Assembly (NCBI GenBank): GCA_903832055.1
Contig: CAILAC010000012.1
Location: 148,991 to 212,990 of the forward strand
Source of the DNA: an uncultured Acidobacteriota bacterium
GTDB lineage: Bacteria > Acidobacteriota > Terriglobia > Terriglobales > Acidobacteriaceae
Length of the DNA stretch: 64,000 nt
Direction: 5' to 3'
Of the stretch, positions 57,638-64,000 are shown in pieces (position 1 is the first letter of the stretch; the number at the start of each line of letters is the position of its first letter). The translations under genes were made by a program, and so were the position numbers. A model generated the notes under the pieces. It was not told where the DNA came from. It did not search any database and was given only the letters and a program-made list of their open reading frames with translations.

Positions 57638-58299
57638 TTTTTGGGTTGTGCGTTGCAATGAAAATGAATGGTCGGGGCTGGAGGACGATTTTAGAACTTT
57701 TCTGTGGGGTGCTGCTTGACGGGATACCTTGGAATTTCTTTACTTTAGGGGAACCCAGGTGCCCAAAAGCTGGACCTGGGCACTCGGCTACCTCCATCGG
57801 AGATCAATCCCCGGTCTCAGAATCGAGACAGGTGCCACCTCGCCGAAGCAAGCTATTGGGTACTACGTAAACAGCAGCCCTACAAGTCTCCAGCGCCGCG
57901 ATCCAGCGCAATCGACGCGGCCTGAACAAATTCGTCCAGGTTCGGCTAAACGCGAGACACGCCTGACCGGCATACAGGTCTCGGGGTGAATGCGGCAGCC
58001 GATCAGCACAGGCTCATGCCGGATGCCACGGCGAATACATGATTCATGACGAAAAGCATCGAGAGCCAACCAAAGACGAAGGACAAAACGCCAAGAAAGG
58101 AAATACAAAAACTCGATCCACCAAACAGCCGCACCAAACACGGCCTCGTAGAAACACGGCTAAAAGAAAAACAACAACAAAAACACGCCCACTTGACAAC
58201 ATGCGCTTTCATACATGACGTGTCCCCCTCAACCCGATGCGCAGCATCGCGGGATTTTCTGGCCGTGCCGACACTGCCCACGGAAGCCCTAACAGCAAG
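57638..58299. other. Gene-poor region with a hairpin; no convincing CDS
   Basis: About 660 bp. A hairpin CCCAGGT (57754-57760) / ACCTGGG (57774-57780) is present. The stretch 58040-58200 is strongly T-poor and A-rich on the plus strand and gives an open frame of charged residues (58046-58627), but that frame runs antisense through the secreted protein gene and lacks family features. Confidence 0.4.
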
Positions 58300-58323
58300 C
58301 AAGCCGCCCCGGAGAGCGGCTTG
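58300..58323 (-). terminator. Hairpin terminator of the small secreted protein gene
   Basis: Stem CAAGCCGC/GCGGCTTG with an 8-nt loop, 8 bp past the stop codon of the minus-strand gene ending at 58332. Only a weak T-rich tail follows on that strand. Confidence 0.55.
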
Positions 58324-58331
58324 CGATTGGA

Positions 58332-58784
58332 TCATTTCGTACTACAGGGCGTCTTGTCCCAAGAGATTATTGCAGCGATGTATTTCTGTCTGTCTGGTTT
58401 GTCCTGCTTCCCGTACATCGTCAGGGTCACATTCTCATACGGAATGCGTGTTGAGAGCATTCCCAAATCAGCCTCCGAGATTTCTGTATCCGCTGGCAGT
58501 CTCCCACTTGGCCCGCCTCGTTCTTCTTTTGGAACGAGTTCATCGAACATGGAAAGAATTAGCTCTTTCGGCATTGCGGCGTCCATATCGACACGGTTGT
58601 TGGAATAGTGCCGCTTCTCGATGCTGATCTCACAGAGATCATGGCTTGCCGTGTAGGCGGGCGTGGCGATAATCCCTGGCCTGATCTCATAGGTTTCTAC
58701 TCCGTGATATTTCCGGATTCTGTCGCTGGATGGACCCGCGACAACGGCAAGCAAACAAATCGAAGCGAACAGTTTCATCATCAT
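58332..58784 (-). CDS. Small secreted protein of unknown function
   Basis: About 150 aa with a clear signal peptide (MMMKLFASICLLAVVAGPS). The mature part includes YEIRPGIIATPAYTASHDLCEISIEKRHYSNN, an acidic middle and C-terminal TMYGKQDKPDRQKYIAAIISWDKTPCSTK, with two or more Cys. I know of no named family. GAGGGGG just upstream supports a start at one of the three consecutive ATGs. It lies at the edge of the repeat-rich accessory region. Confidence 0.7.
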   Translation of the reverse strand: MMMKLFASICLLAVVAGPSSDRIRKYHGVETYEIRPGIIATPAYTASHDLCEISIEKRHYSNNRVDMDAAMPKELILSMFDELVPKEERGGPSGRLPADTEISEADLGMLSTRIPYENVTLTMYGKQDKPDRQKYIAAIISWDKTPCSTK

Positions 58785-58886
58785 GCACCCCCTCGTTACC
58801 AAGCCTCAAGCAATAATCCTTCAGAGTTGATCGCTATGGAGTCTGCGGCTGTTTGGGAGGAGGCGGTGGCGTTGGGGTGGCCCTTT

Positions 58887-58964
58887 GGCGGGTGGCCCCG
58901 GTCTCGATGACGCTTCCAAACCAGTCTGAGGGTGCCCCCGGTCCCTCGCATTTGGGGACCGGGG
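58887..58964 (+). repeat. Partial MITE-like repeat (variant left end)
   Basis: Begins GGCGGGTGGCCCCGGTCTC, the same terminal sequence as the complete copies, and ends in a hairpin with a different stem (CCCCGGTCC at 58936 / GGACCGGGG ending 58964). It lies just before copy A in the same orientation. Confidence 0.6.
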
Positions 58965-58977
58965 ATATCGATACGAT

Positions 58978-59282
58978 GGCGGGTGGCCCTGGTCTCAACA
59001 TCCTTTCCCCAAGGGTGCTGAGGTGCCCCACATCTCGCTTTTGAGATGTGGGTTTCGGCCAAGCCTGACTCTCTTCGTGCATCCGTCCACCATGATTCAA
59101 TCTGCACCGCGCCTCTGTTTCCTGTGGGGTCGTGGCGAAAGCTTGACTCTTGCCAGATTGTAACTTGCAAAGGTTGTGGAGTGTCTTTATTCCCGACGGT
59201 ATTGGGCTCCGAGAGACCCACATCTCAAAAGCGAGATGTGGGTAACCCTTCGTAGTTACTTTTCAGACCTGCGCCACCCGCC
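58978..59282 (+). mobile_element. MITE-like repeat, copy A (305 bp)
   Basis: Outer ends are inverted repeats of about 18 bp (GGCGGGTGGCCCTGGTCT at the left, AGACCTGCGCCACCCGCC at the right). Inside, two 26-bp palindromic hairpins based on CCCACATCTC/GAGATGTGGG lie at 59027-59052 and 59217-59242. The right one is the exact reverse complement of the left. The unit between and including these hairpins is 216 bp in both copies. No transposase is encoded, so it would be non-autonomous. Confidence 0.75.
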
Positions 59283-59376
59283 GGACAGTCGCCAGCGATC
59301 CCCTAACCGTAAAGGTATAATTCCTACTTGACCCTAGCTGAAACGAGAGGGCAACTTAAGCCCAGGAGTAGATACG

Positions 59377-60362
59377 ATGGATCGCCGGAAGTTTACCCGC
59401 AGTGTACTTGGCCTTCCTCTGATGTCGGCGGCCATGGCACCCGCCAGCACCGAGACACAGGCAAGTCCTGTCGCCATTCGTCCACGAACGTTTACTCACT
59501 GCGGAAAAGAGGAACAGCCATTTCTGGCGCAAACCGAAGCGCAACTCGCCTTTCAGGAAGGCTCAGGCTACCTGGATCACATGTGGTTCGGCGGGGCGTT
59601 TGAGAACTACCTGCAACTCTGCCTCCGCATTTATGTGGATGGAGAAGCTGTCCCTTCCATCGAGATGGAGCTGGGGATGGGAGCTGGAATCGGCTATCAG
59701 GACTTGACCGCTCCATGGGGAACCCGACATTTCGGGATTACAGGAGCCCCCAGCGGTATCTTCTTCAATTACCGGATCCCCTTCGGCAAGAGTGTCCGCG
59801 TCACGATCGAGTTGCCTGCGGGACCCCCAGGGATGTGCCTCTCTGGTGGATCATTCGCGGTCTCCAAAATCGTCCCCTCGAAGTCTGCGGCCTTCCGTTG
59901 CCAGCCCAGGCACGCTTGAAACTCCATAAACTCAGTGAGAGAGTCGTACATCCACTCGAAGAATTCGATTTGGCTCGCGTTCCCGGCGCGGGGCTCGTCT
60001 TTCAGGTAGCCATGGCTGCCAAAAGCAGCAACCTGGAATTCCTGGAAGGACAGATGCGGGCGTATTTCGGAAAAGACACCAATCCGCAGTTTCTGTCTTC
60101 CGGCCTCGAAGATTACTTTCTCGGTACCTACTACTTCAATCGAGGACTCTATCACTTTGCCCAAGCCGGCTTGACCCATAAGAACGAGAAGGACAATTCC
60201 TTTTCGGCCTATCGCTTCCATGACGAAGACCCGCTTGTCTTCAACGAAGGCATTCGATTGGCTTGCCGCTGTGGCGAGCGCCGCGGCGAGAAAACCTTCG
60301 GTGCAACCGGGGACCCCAAAACGACCACCTATACCACCTATACCTGGACCTACGAGTGGTAA
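59377..60362 (+). pseudogene. GH172/DUF2961-type glycoside hydrolase, frameshifted
   Basis: The start MDRRKFTRSVLGLPLM (AGGAG 8 nt upstream) is a Tat-like export signal. The first frame carries DUF2961 features (GYLDHMWFGGAFENYLQL, FNYRIPFGKSVRVTIELPAG) until about 59830. The homology then continues in another frame (WWIIRGLQNRPLEV, FLEGQMRAYFGKDTNPQFLSSGLEDYFLGTYYF, ending TTYTTYTWTYEW at 60362). One indel near 59830 therefore splits the gene. DUF2961 is now GH172 (fructofuranosidases, arabinofuranosidases). It lies between two full copies of the MITE-like repeat. A sequencing error cannot be excluded. Confidence 0.8.
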
Positions 60363-60425
60363 GGATCGCAAGGCTTCTTCCGACAGAATGAAGCCGTCCA
60401 CCGGATTCGTATCAAGATGGGAACC

Positions 60426-60732
60426 GGCGGGTGGCGCAGGTCTCAACATCCTTTCCCCAAGGGTGCTGAGGGTGCCCCACATCTCGCTTTTGAGATGTGG
60501 GTTTTGGCCAAGCCTGACTCTCTTCGTCCATGCGTCCACCATGACTCAATCTGCACCGCGCCTCTGTTTCCTGTGGGGTCGTGGCGAAAGCTTGACTCTT
60601 GCCAGATTGTAACTTGCAAAGGTTGTGGAGTGTCCTTATTCCCGACGGTGTTGGGCTCCGAGAGGCCCACATCTCAAAAGCAAGATGTGAGGAACCCTCA
60701 ATGTTTACTTTTCCAGACATGGGCCACCCGCC
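60426..60732 (+). mobile_element. MITE-like repeat, copy B (307 bp)
   Basis: Same structure and orientation as copy A, with left end GGCGGGTGGCGCAGGTCT and right end AGACATGGGCCACCCGCC. Palindromic hairpins lie at 60476-60501 and 60666-60691, the latter with two base changes. The 216-bp core differs from copy A at roughly ten positions. Confidence 0.75.
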
Positions 60733-60746
60733 TCGGCCCTGTTCAT

Positions 60747-61349
60747 CTACTTATCAGGACTGCTTGCACAGCCAACAACATAATTTCTTAGGTACGGCTT
60801 CTGTAATCTGGCCGCAACTTCAAATGCTTTTGGATTTGCTTTCTTGACATCTTTTAGCTGATCGCAATACCAATCGATATTGTCGTAATCCGGCCAGTTC
60901 TGGGTCCCGAACTCACGGGCAATATTGAATATCCTAGGAAGAAAGCGAGAATTGAGCGACGCTGCTTTGAAGACGGCCTGATAGTAAGTGCGCAAGAGTG
61001 GGCGAAATTGCTCGTTCCCAGGGTTGAGGGTGAATTCTAGGAATGCCTCCATCTCTAAATCCGAGGACGGCACTGTCTCAAGAAGCTCGTTTCTCAATGC
61101 GTCTGAAGACAAGCGGGGATCAACGGCAAAATGAAGCCATTTGCCAATCTTTGATTTGGGTAGGGGAGAGCAGCAGCCATTAGTCATAGCAACGAGAACG
61201 TCCTTTTCCGAATCCGCCTCACTAACAAGCGATTTTATAGTTTTGACTTGGTTGGCATGCGAGTCGGTAGTCAGCGAGAACACAGGCTTGCTTGATAGGA
61301 TAAGCAAAGCCAAAATCGTCGATAAAATTGATTTAAGACAAGTCCTCAT
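60747..61349 (-). CDS. Secreted protein of unknown function
   Basis: A 200-aa protein with a signal peptide (SILSTILALLILSSKPVFS). The mature chain is helical and Lys/Asp/Asn-rich, with a CC pair (NGCCSPLPKSK near residue 58), NWPDYDNIDWYCDQLKDVKKANPKAFEVAARL and a last Cys near the end (VVGCASSPDK). GC content and codon use are visibly lower than in flanking genes, which suggests acquisition by transfer. No family recognised. Confidence 0.65.
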   Translation of the reverse strand: MRTCLKSILSTILALLILSSKPVFSLTTDSHANQVKTIKSLVSEADSEKDVLVAMTNGCCSPLPKSKIGKWLHFAVDPRLSSDALRNELLETVPSSDLEMEAFLEFTLNPGNEQFRPLLRTYYQAVFKAASLNSRFLPRIFNIAREFGTQNWPDYDNIDWYCDQLKDVKKANPKAFEVAARLQKPYLRNYVVGCASSPDK

Positions 61350-61383
61350 TGAATATTGTCTCCTGCGGCCTTTGCATGCTTCT

Positions 61384-61456
61384 GGCGGGTGGCCCTGGTC
61401 TCAACATCCTTTCCCCAAGGGTGCTGGGGTGCCCCCATCTCGCTTCTGAGATGAAG
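61384..61456 (+). repeat. Solo left end of the MITE-like repeat (copy C)
   Basis: Starts GGCGGGTGGCCCTGGTCTC and follows the copy A sequence through the first hairpin (CATCTC...GAGATG). It then stops matching; the rest of the element is absent. Confidence 0.65.
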
Positions 61457-61517
61457 GCGCTCGCGGCCGACAGGGCGACCGCTGAGTATTTGTTTTGAAT
61501 TGATTTTTTGAAGAAGT

Positions 61518-61563
61518 TGGTCGGGACGGGCAGATTCGAACTGCCGACCCCTCGCACCCCAAG
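61518..61563 (-). other. attL: 46-bp duplicated 3' fragment of tRNA-Pro
   Basis: Forty-five of 46 bases match 63826-63871, which is the 3' part of the intact tRNA-Pro (CCA end through the anticodon). The tRNA sequence stops right after the anticodon, so this is the displaced fragment left by integration, not a functional tRNA. Confidence 0.9.
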
Positions 61564-62087
61564 GGGGTCTAAGAAGTAGATGTTGTTTATTATCTTATAG
61601 ATACGCTTAGCGACTTGCCGCATTTTGGGGTGTTTTTGAAGTAGCTACGTCACATTTACGTCACAATTCTTGGGCGGCAGTCTTGACCAGGGATGGCGTA
61701 GCGAATGGAGCGATGTCCGTTGTACGTCCCAGCCTAGGTGGCTAAGGTATACGGAACCATACACCGCCTTGTAAGTCATTTTGAATAAATAATTTACGCT
61801 TGCTCTCCTATCGGATTTTGCGTACGATTAAAAATGAGATGAGCACCGTCCGGTGAAACGTAGACCCTTGGGAGTCGAAAAGTACCCGGACACCGTTGGC
61901 ACGCAACTTATCACCCTGCCCTAACCGGCACGCCAAAGTTCCCTCAGCGGCCCTCTCCAATCGAACAAATTGACTCGGTGTGCAAACACCGCCGACCAGA
62001 AGTGTCTTCTGCGGTCAACACCCTGCGTGCGTCCTCCAGAGGCTTCAGACGACGTGCGCGTGCTCACCGAGATTGGGAGAAATAGCC
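61564..62087. other. Non-coding left arm of the mini element
   Basis: About 520 bp without a convincing gene. It contains the proposed arm-type repeats (61647-61669), and near its start an in-frame TAG (61577-61579) that would end the recombinase gene in the circular form. Confidence 0.5.
61647..61669 (+). promoter_or_regulatory. Candidate integrase arm-type site, left
   Basis: Two tandem ACGTCACA-type words (ACGTCACATTTACGTCACAA...), 84 bp inside the left core. A near-identical pair is found 68 bp inside the right core (63736-63758) in the same orientation. In the circular form they would flank the core on both sides, as arm sites of tyrosine recombinases do. Confidence 0.5.
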
Positions 62088-62378
62088 ATGATGAGAACTG
62101 AACAGTGGTTGATGTTCATCTGTGCCGTGAGAGCGTTGAGTGCTTCAGGGCGTCTGCTTCGCATTTGTGTGGACTCCTACTTCCCGATGGAAGAGGACTG
62201 GGAGACATTCCCCGTCCTCTTCCCGTATGTCGAGAAGATTGGTCTGCTTGTTCAAGACCAGGTTGCCGCAAGCGCCTATCGGAACATGTGCCGCAACAAT
62301 GGCTGGGACAAGGTTGTGCCCGTAGTGCAGAACTACGACTCCACCGATTCCTACGACATCGTTATCAACCGTTGGTGA
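62088..62378 (+). CDS. Hypothetical protein of the mini element
   Basis: A 96-aa ORF starting MMRTEQWLMF (GGGAG 9 nt upstream). It contains SYFPMEEDWETFPVLFPYVEKIGLLVQDQVAASAYRNMCRNNGWDKVVPV, mixed charged and aromatic, probably a small soluble alpha/beta protein. The upstream in-frame extension has no coding character. No family recognised. Confidence 0.55.
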   Translation: MMRTEQWLMFICAVRALSASGRLLRICVDSYFPMEEDWETFPVLFPYVEKIGLLVQDQVAASAYRNMCRNNGWDKVVPVVQNYDSTDSYDIVINRW

Positions 62379-62499
62379 ATGGAGCCGCCGTTTGTGGGGG
62401 CCGCGATTCTGCATCGCGTATCGCTTGCGGCGGAAGAAAGTGAATATGGCTTCCCTTAAGTAGAGCGTTGTTTGACTTAAGACGCATCAGGAGAAGCGC

Positions 62500-62730
62500 A
62501 TGAAAAAAACAAAACTGCAAGAAGCGGTTCGAGAGTTGAGAGAGGTTTACTACGATGCAATTGCCGCCAGGATTCAGCATACAAATAAGTCCTATGCCGA
62601 GATTGGAGCCGAGTTGGGTTGCTCCGAGCAAACGGTCTTCTTGGTTGGGAAGATTCGGCGACTGGGTCGCAATAGCCAGCAGTCCACCAACACTGGCGAT
62701 GACGCCGAAGGCGGAGGCAATCATGAATGA
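62500..62730 (+). CDS. Small helix-turn-helix protein of the mini element
   Basis: A 76-aa protein with AGGAGA 6 nt before the ATG. Residues about 17-52 form an HTH of sigma-region-4/resolvase type (RIQHTNKSYAEIGAELGCSEQTVFLVGKIRRLGR). It may regulate the element or act as an excision factor. Its end overlaps the next ORF by 8 bp. Confidence 0.65.
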   Translation: MKKTKLQEAVRELREVYYDAIAARIQHTNKSYAEIGAELGCSEQTVFLVGKIRRLGRNSQQSTNTGDDAEGGGNHE

Positions 62731-63109
62731 CGACGAGAGATTTATCGAACTTCGACTTCCCCTTCGCGGCCTCCCTTATGTCGCCCTGCTGGTGGCAGCT
62801 TGCCCCCGATACGGCTTCGAACGTGCCTTCGACGTTTTCAGGGTAGGTGCGGAGCGGAGGGAGGACGGCAGTGTGGTGGTAATTCATCACTTGCCCAACG
62901 AGGACCACATCTACGAGATTGACCAATCGCAGGACGGGCGGCGGCTTCGTTGGTACGCAGCAACTTTGAAGGGGAGCCCAAAGCTTCACCGCATCCGGAA
63001 GTTCGGAGCGAAGTTGGTTGCAACAAAAAGGATGTCGGTTCGGCAGGTCATTGAAACATTTCCTGAGCGACCCGCAGTGACTACTGATGAGGAGGCTGAC
63101 CGTGCCTAA
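62723..63109 (+). CDS. Hypothetical protein of the mini element
   Basis: A 128-aa ORF starting MNDDERFIEL, with GGAGG 6 nt upstream. The N-terminal half is hydrophobic (LPLRGLPYVALLVAACPRYGF); the middle is charged with HH and DH pairs (VVVIHHLPNEDHIYEID). It overlaps the end of the HTH gene and the start of the recombinase gene, so the three are translationally coupled. No family recognised. Confidence 0.65.
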   Translation: MNDDERFIELRLPLRGLPYVALLVAACPRYGFERAFDVFRVGAERREDGSVVVIHHLPNEDHIYEIDQSQDGRRLRWYAATLKGSPKLHRIRKFGAKLVATKRMSVRQVIETFPERPAVTTDEEADRA

Positions 63110-64000
63110 GCGTGTGATAGATGGTGACTCCCTGTGGGTCCCGGAGCCAAAGAACATTGGACGGGCTCTCACTCCCGAGCAGGAAGAGAAGCTGTTCACT
63201 GTTGCGAGTAGCCGCCCCGAATCGAAGGTTGCGTTTCTGGTTGCCCTCATTACAGCCAACACAACTGCTGGCGGCGTGGAACTGCGAAACGTACGGATTG
63301 CTGATATTGACCTCGAAGCCAAGACTCTCTCGGTGAGGGTCGGCAAGAACAGATTCCGAGTTCGAATTCTCCCGCTGAACCAAACTGCGATGTGGGCAGT
63401 GGAACAGTTGCTCCTCCGTGCCCGGATACTTGGGGCGACTCAACCTGACCACTACCTTATGCCGAGCCGTGTGTCAGGCAAGCAGTATGACCCGGCTCAA
63501 CCTCTCAGCCGCTGGGGCTGGCGGTCTGCGTGGAGAACTGTGGCGAAGGAAGCTGGGCTTGAAGGACTGCGACCGCACGACCTGAGACACCACGCAATAA
63601 CCAAGCTGGCAGAGTCTGCGGAAGCCAGTGAACAAACCATCATGTCCATCGCTGGGCACGTCAGCCGTGAGATGTTGACGCACTACAGCCACATCCGCAC
63701 TGAAGCCAAACGCAAGGCTGTCGCCGCATTGGATAACGTCACAATCACGTCACAATTGGGGAACTGGAAGACCAACGCTGACGACTGGAAAAAGCTGGAA
63801 CTTAAACAAAATAAACGAGTTTTAATGGTCGGGACGGGCAGATTTGAACTGCCGACCCCTCGCACCCCAAGCGAGTGCTCTACCAGGCTGAGCCACGTCC
63901 CGACACGGAATAGCCGACTCGCATCTGTGGGAGGGAGTCGGCGTGGGGTTCCAAAGACAGTTTACACGAGTGAGACGGGTTATGCCTTGGGGGGGACGTA
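63102..64000 (+). CDS. Tyrosine recombinase/integrase, open to the window end through tRNA-Pro
   Basis: The GTG start is well supported by GAGGAGG 6 nt upstream. The catalytic domain begins almost at once (RALTPEQEEKLF at residue 21), so the usual N-terminal core-binding domain is missing. Box II HDLRHH (His159, Arg162), His186 in IAGHVS and nucleophile Tyr195 in LTHYSHI are present. The Arg-I position in TTAGGVEL appears to be Gly57. No stop codon occurs before base 64000: the frame runs through the att core and the whole antisense tRNA-Pro. Joined to the left arm as in the excised circle, it would end after GSKK, 261 aa in total. Confidence 0.85.
   Translation, partial: MPKRVIDGDSLWVPEPKNIGRALTPEQEEKLFTVASSRPESKVAFLVALITANTTAGGVELRNVRIADIDLEAKTLSVRVGKNRFRVRILPLNQTAMWAVEQLLLRARILGATQPDHYLMPSRVSGKQYDPAQPLSRWGWRSAWRTVAKEAGLEGLRPHDLRHHAITKLAESAEASEQTIMSIAGHVSREMLTHYSHIRTEAKRKAVAALDNVTITSQLGNWKTNADDWKKLELKQNKRVLMVGTGRFELPTPRTPSECSTRLSHVPTRNSRLASVGGSRRGVPKTVYTSETGYALGGT
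63736..63758 (+). promoter_or_regulatory. Candidate integrase arm-type site, right
   Basis: Tandem ACGTCACA words (ACGTCACAATCACGTCACAA...), matching the left-arm site at 20 of the first 22 bases. It lies within the recombinase coding sequence. Confidence 0.5.
63826..63871 (-). other. attR core within intact tRNA-Pro
   Basis: This 46-bp segment of the intact tRNA is repeated at 61518-61563 with one mismatch, which defines the integration core from the CCA end to the anticodon. Confidence 0.88.
63826..63902 (-). tRNA. tRNA-Pro (anticodon GGG)
   Basis: A 77-nt tRNA with encoded CCA, acceptor CGGGACG/CGTCCCG and discriminator A. The anticodon stem is CTCGC/GCGAG with loop TTGGGGT, so the anticodon is GGG. 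D-arm TGGCTCAGCCTGGTAGAG and T-loop GTTCAAATC are normal. It is the integration site of the adjacent mini element and remains intact. Confidence 0.96.

Larger units (their letters stand above)
61518..63871 (+). mobile_element. 2.3-kb mini integrative element in tRNA-Pro
   Basis: Bounded by the 46-bp tRNA direct repeats and about 2308 bp from core to core. It carries one tyrosine recombinase next to the intact tRNA and three small ORFs upstream of it on the same strand. No replication, capsid or conjugation gene is present, so it is a satellite-like or decayed element. Confidence 0.85.

Noticed and set aside
58046-58627. 193-codon plus-strand frame
   Set aside because: It runs antisense through a secreted protein with signal peptide and has low-complexity, non-family sequence.
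59046-59255. Small ORFs inside the MITE-like copies
   Set aside because: Frames are not preserved between the two copies, so they are not coding.
61518-61563. Second tRNA-Pro gene
   Set aside because: Only the 3' part to the anticodon is present; it is the integration scar.

Overview
The window looks like chromosomal DNA of an acidobacterium of the Terriglobia/Acidobacteriaceae type. The evidence is GC-rich coding sequence, an S53 (kumamolisin-type) protease with Ig-like tail repeats, a very large secreted protein combining a quinoprotein-like N-terminus with chitobiase-C-terminal-like and lectin-like repeats, a tannase-family esterase, GH92 and GH172-type sugar enzymes, a TonB receptor with a carboxypeptidase-like N-domain, and a short palindromic intergenic repeat of a kind I associate with this group. 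The taxonomic call is inference; no rRNA or other marker gene is present.

Layout. 1-14.5 kb: end of a secreted protein, a tannase-family esterase, an assimilatory sulfate operon (cysD-cysN-cysH), an Fpg/Nei glycosylase, a sugar or polyol dehydrogenase pair, a secreted MBL protein, a sugar-acid type MFS carrier, an ECF sigma factor and an OmpR/CpxA-type two-component pair. 14.7-26.6 kb: two giant secreted proteins (1985 and 1268 aa) around a TIM-barrel sugar isomerase. 26.7-34.9 kb: an S1-domain protein, an amino-acid permease with a phytoene-desaturase-like oxidoreductase, Tag glycosylase and a TonB receptor.

34.9-42.9 kb is the most unusual part. It is a tightly coupled minus-strand operon encoding a short-chain prenyl diphosphate synthase, a FtsX/MacB-type ABC permease and ATPase, a cbb3-oxidase subunit I homologue that keeps the low-spin heme ligands but appears to have lost active-site ligands, a 4-TM protein, a fusion of a 12-TM MFS-like domain with CcoO-like and CcoP-like cytochrome c domains, and a YceI polyisoprenoid-binding protein. 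A beta-barrel-like outer-membrane protein follows. I read it as a candidate uncharacterised redox and isoprenoid-lipid module, not a working terminal oxidase.

43-57.6 kb: an MBL hydrolase, an arsR-sulP operon, a GH92 mannosidase, tRNA-Ser(UGA), an acyltransferase, and a formate operon (fdhD, a ForC/ForE-like formate dehydrogenase, an OFA-family carrier) next to a LacI-type regulator. The FDH catalytic subunit has Gln where classical enzymes have His beside the catalytic Cys/Sec.

57.6-64 kb is accessory DNA. It holds MITE-like repeats of about 305 bp with nested inverted repeats, a frameshifted GH172-type gene, two orphan secreted proteins, and a 2.3-kb mini integrative element inserted in tRNA-Pro(GGG). 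This element carries three small ORFs and a tyrosine recombinase whose reading frame runs through the tRNA. By my reading its proper stop codon is restored only when the element circularises.
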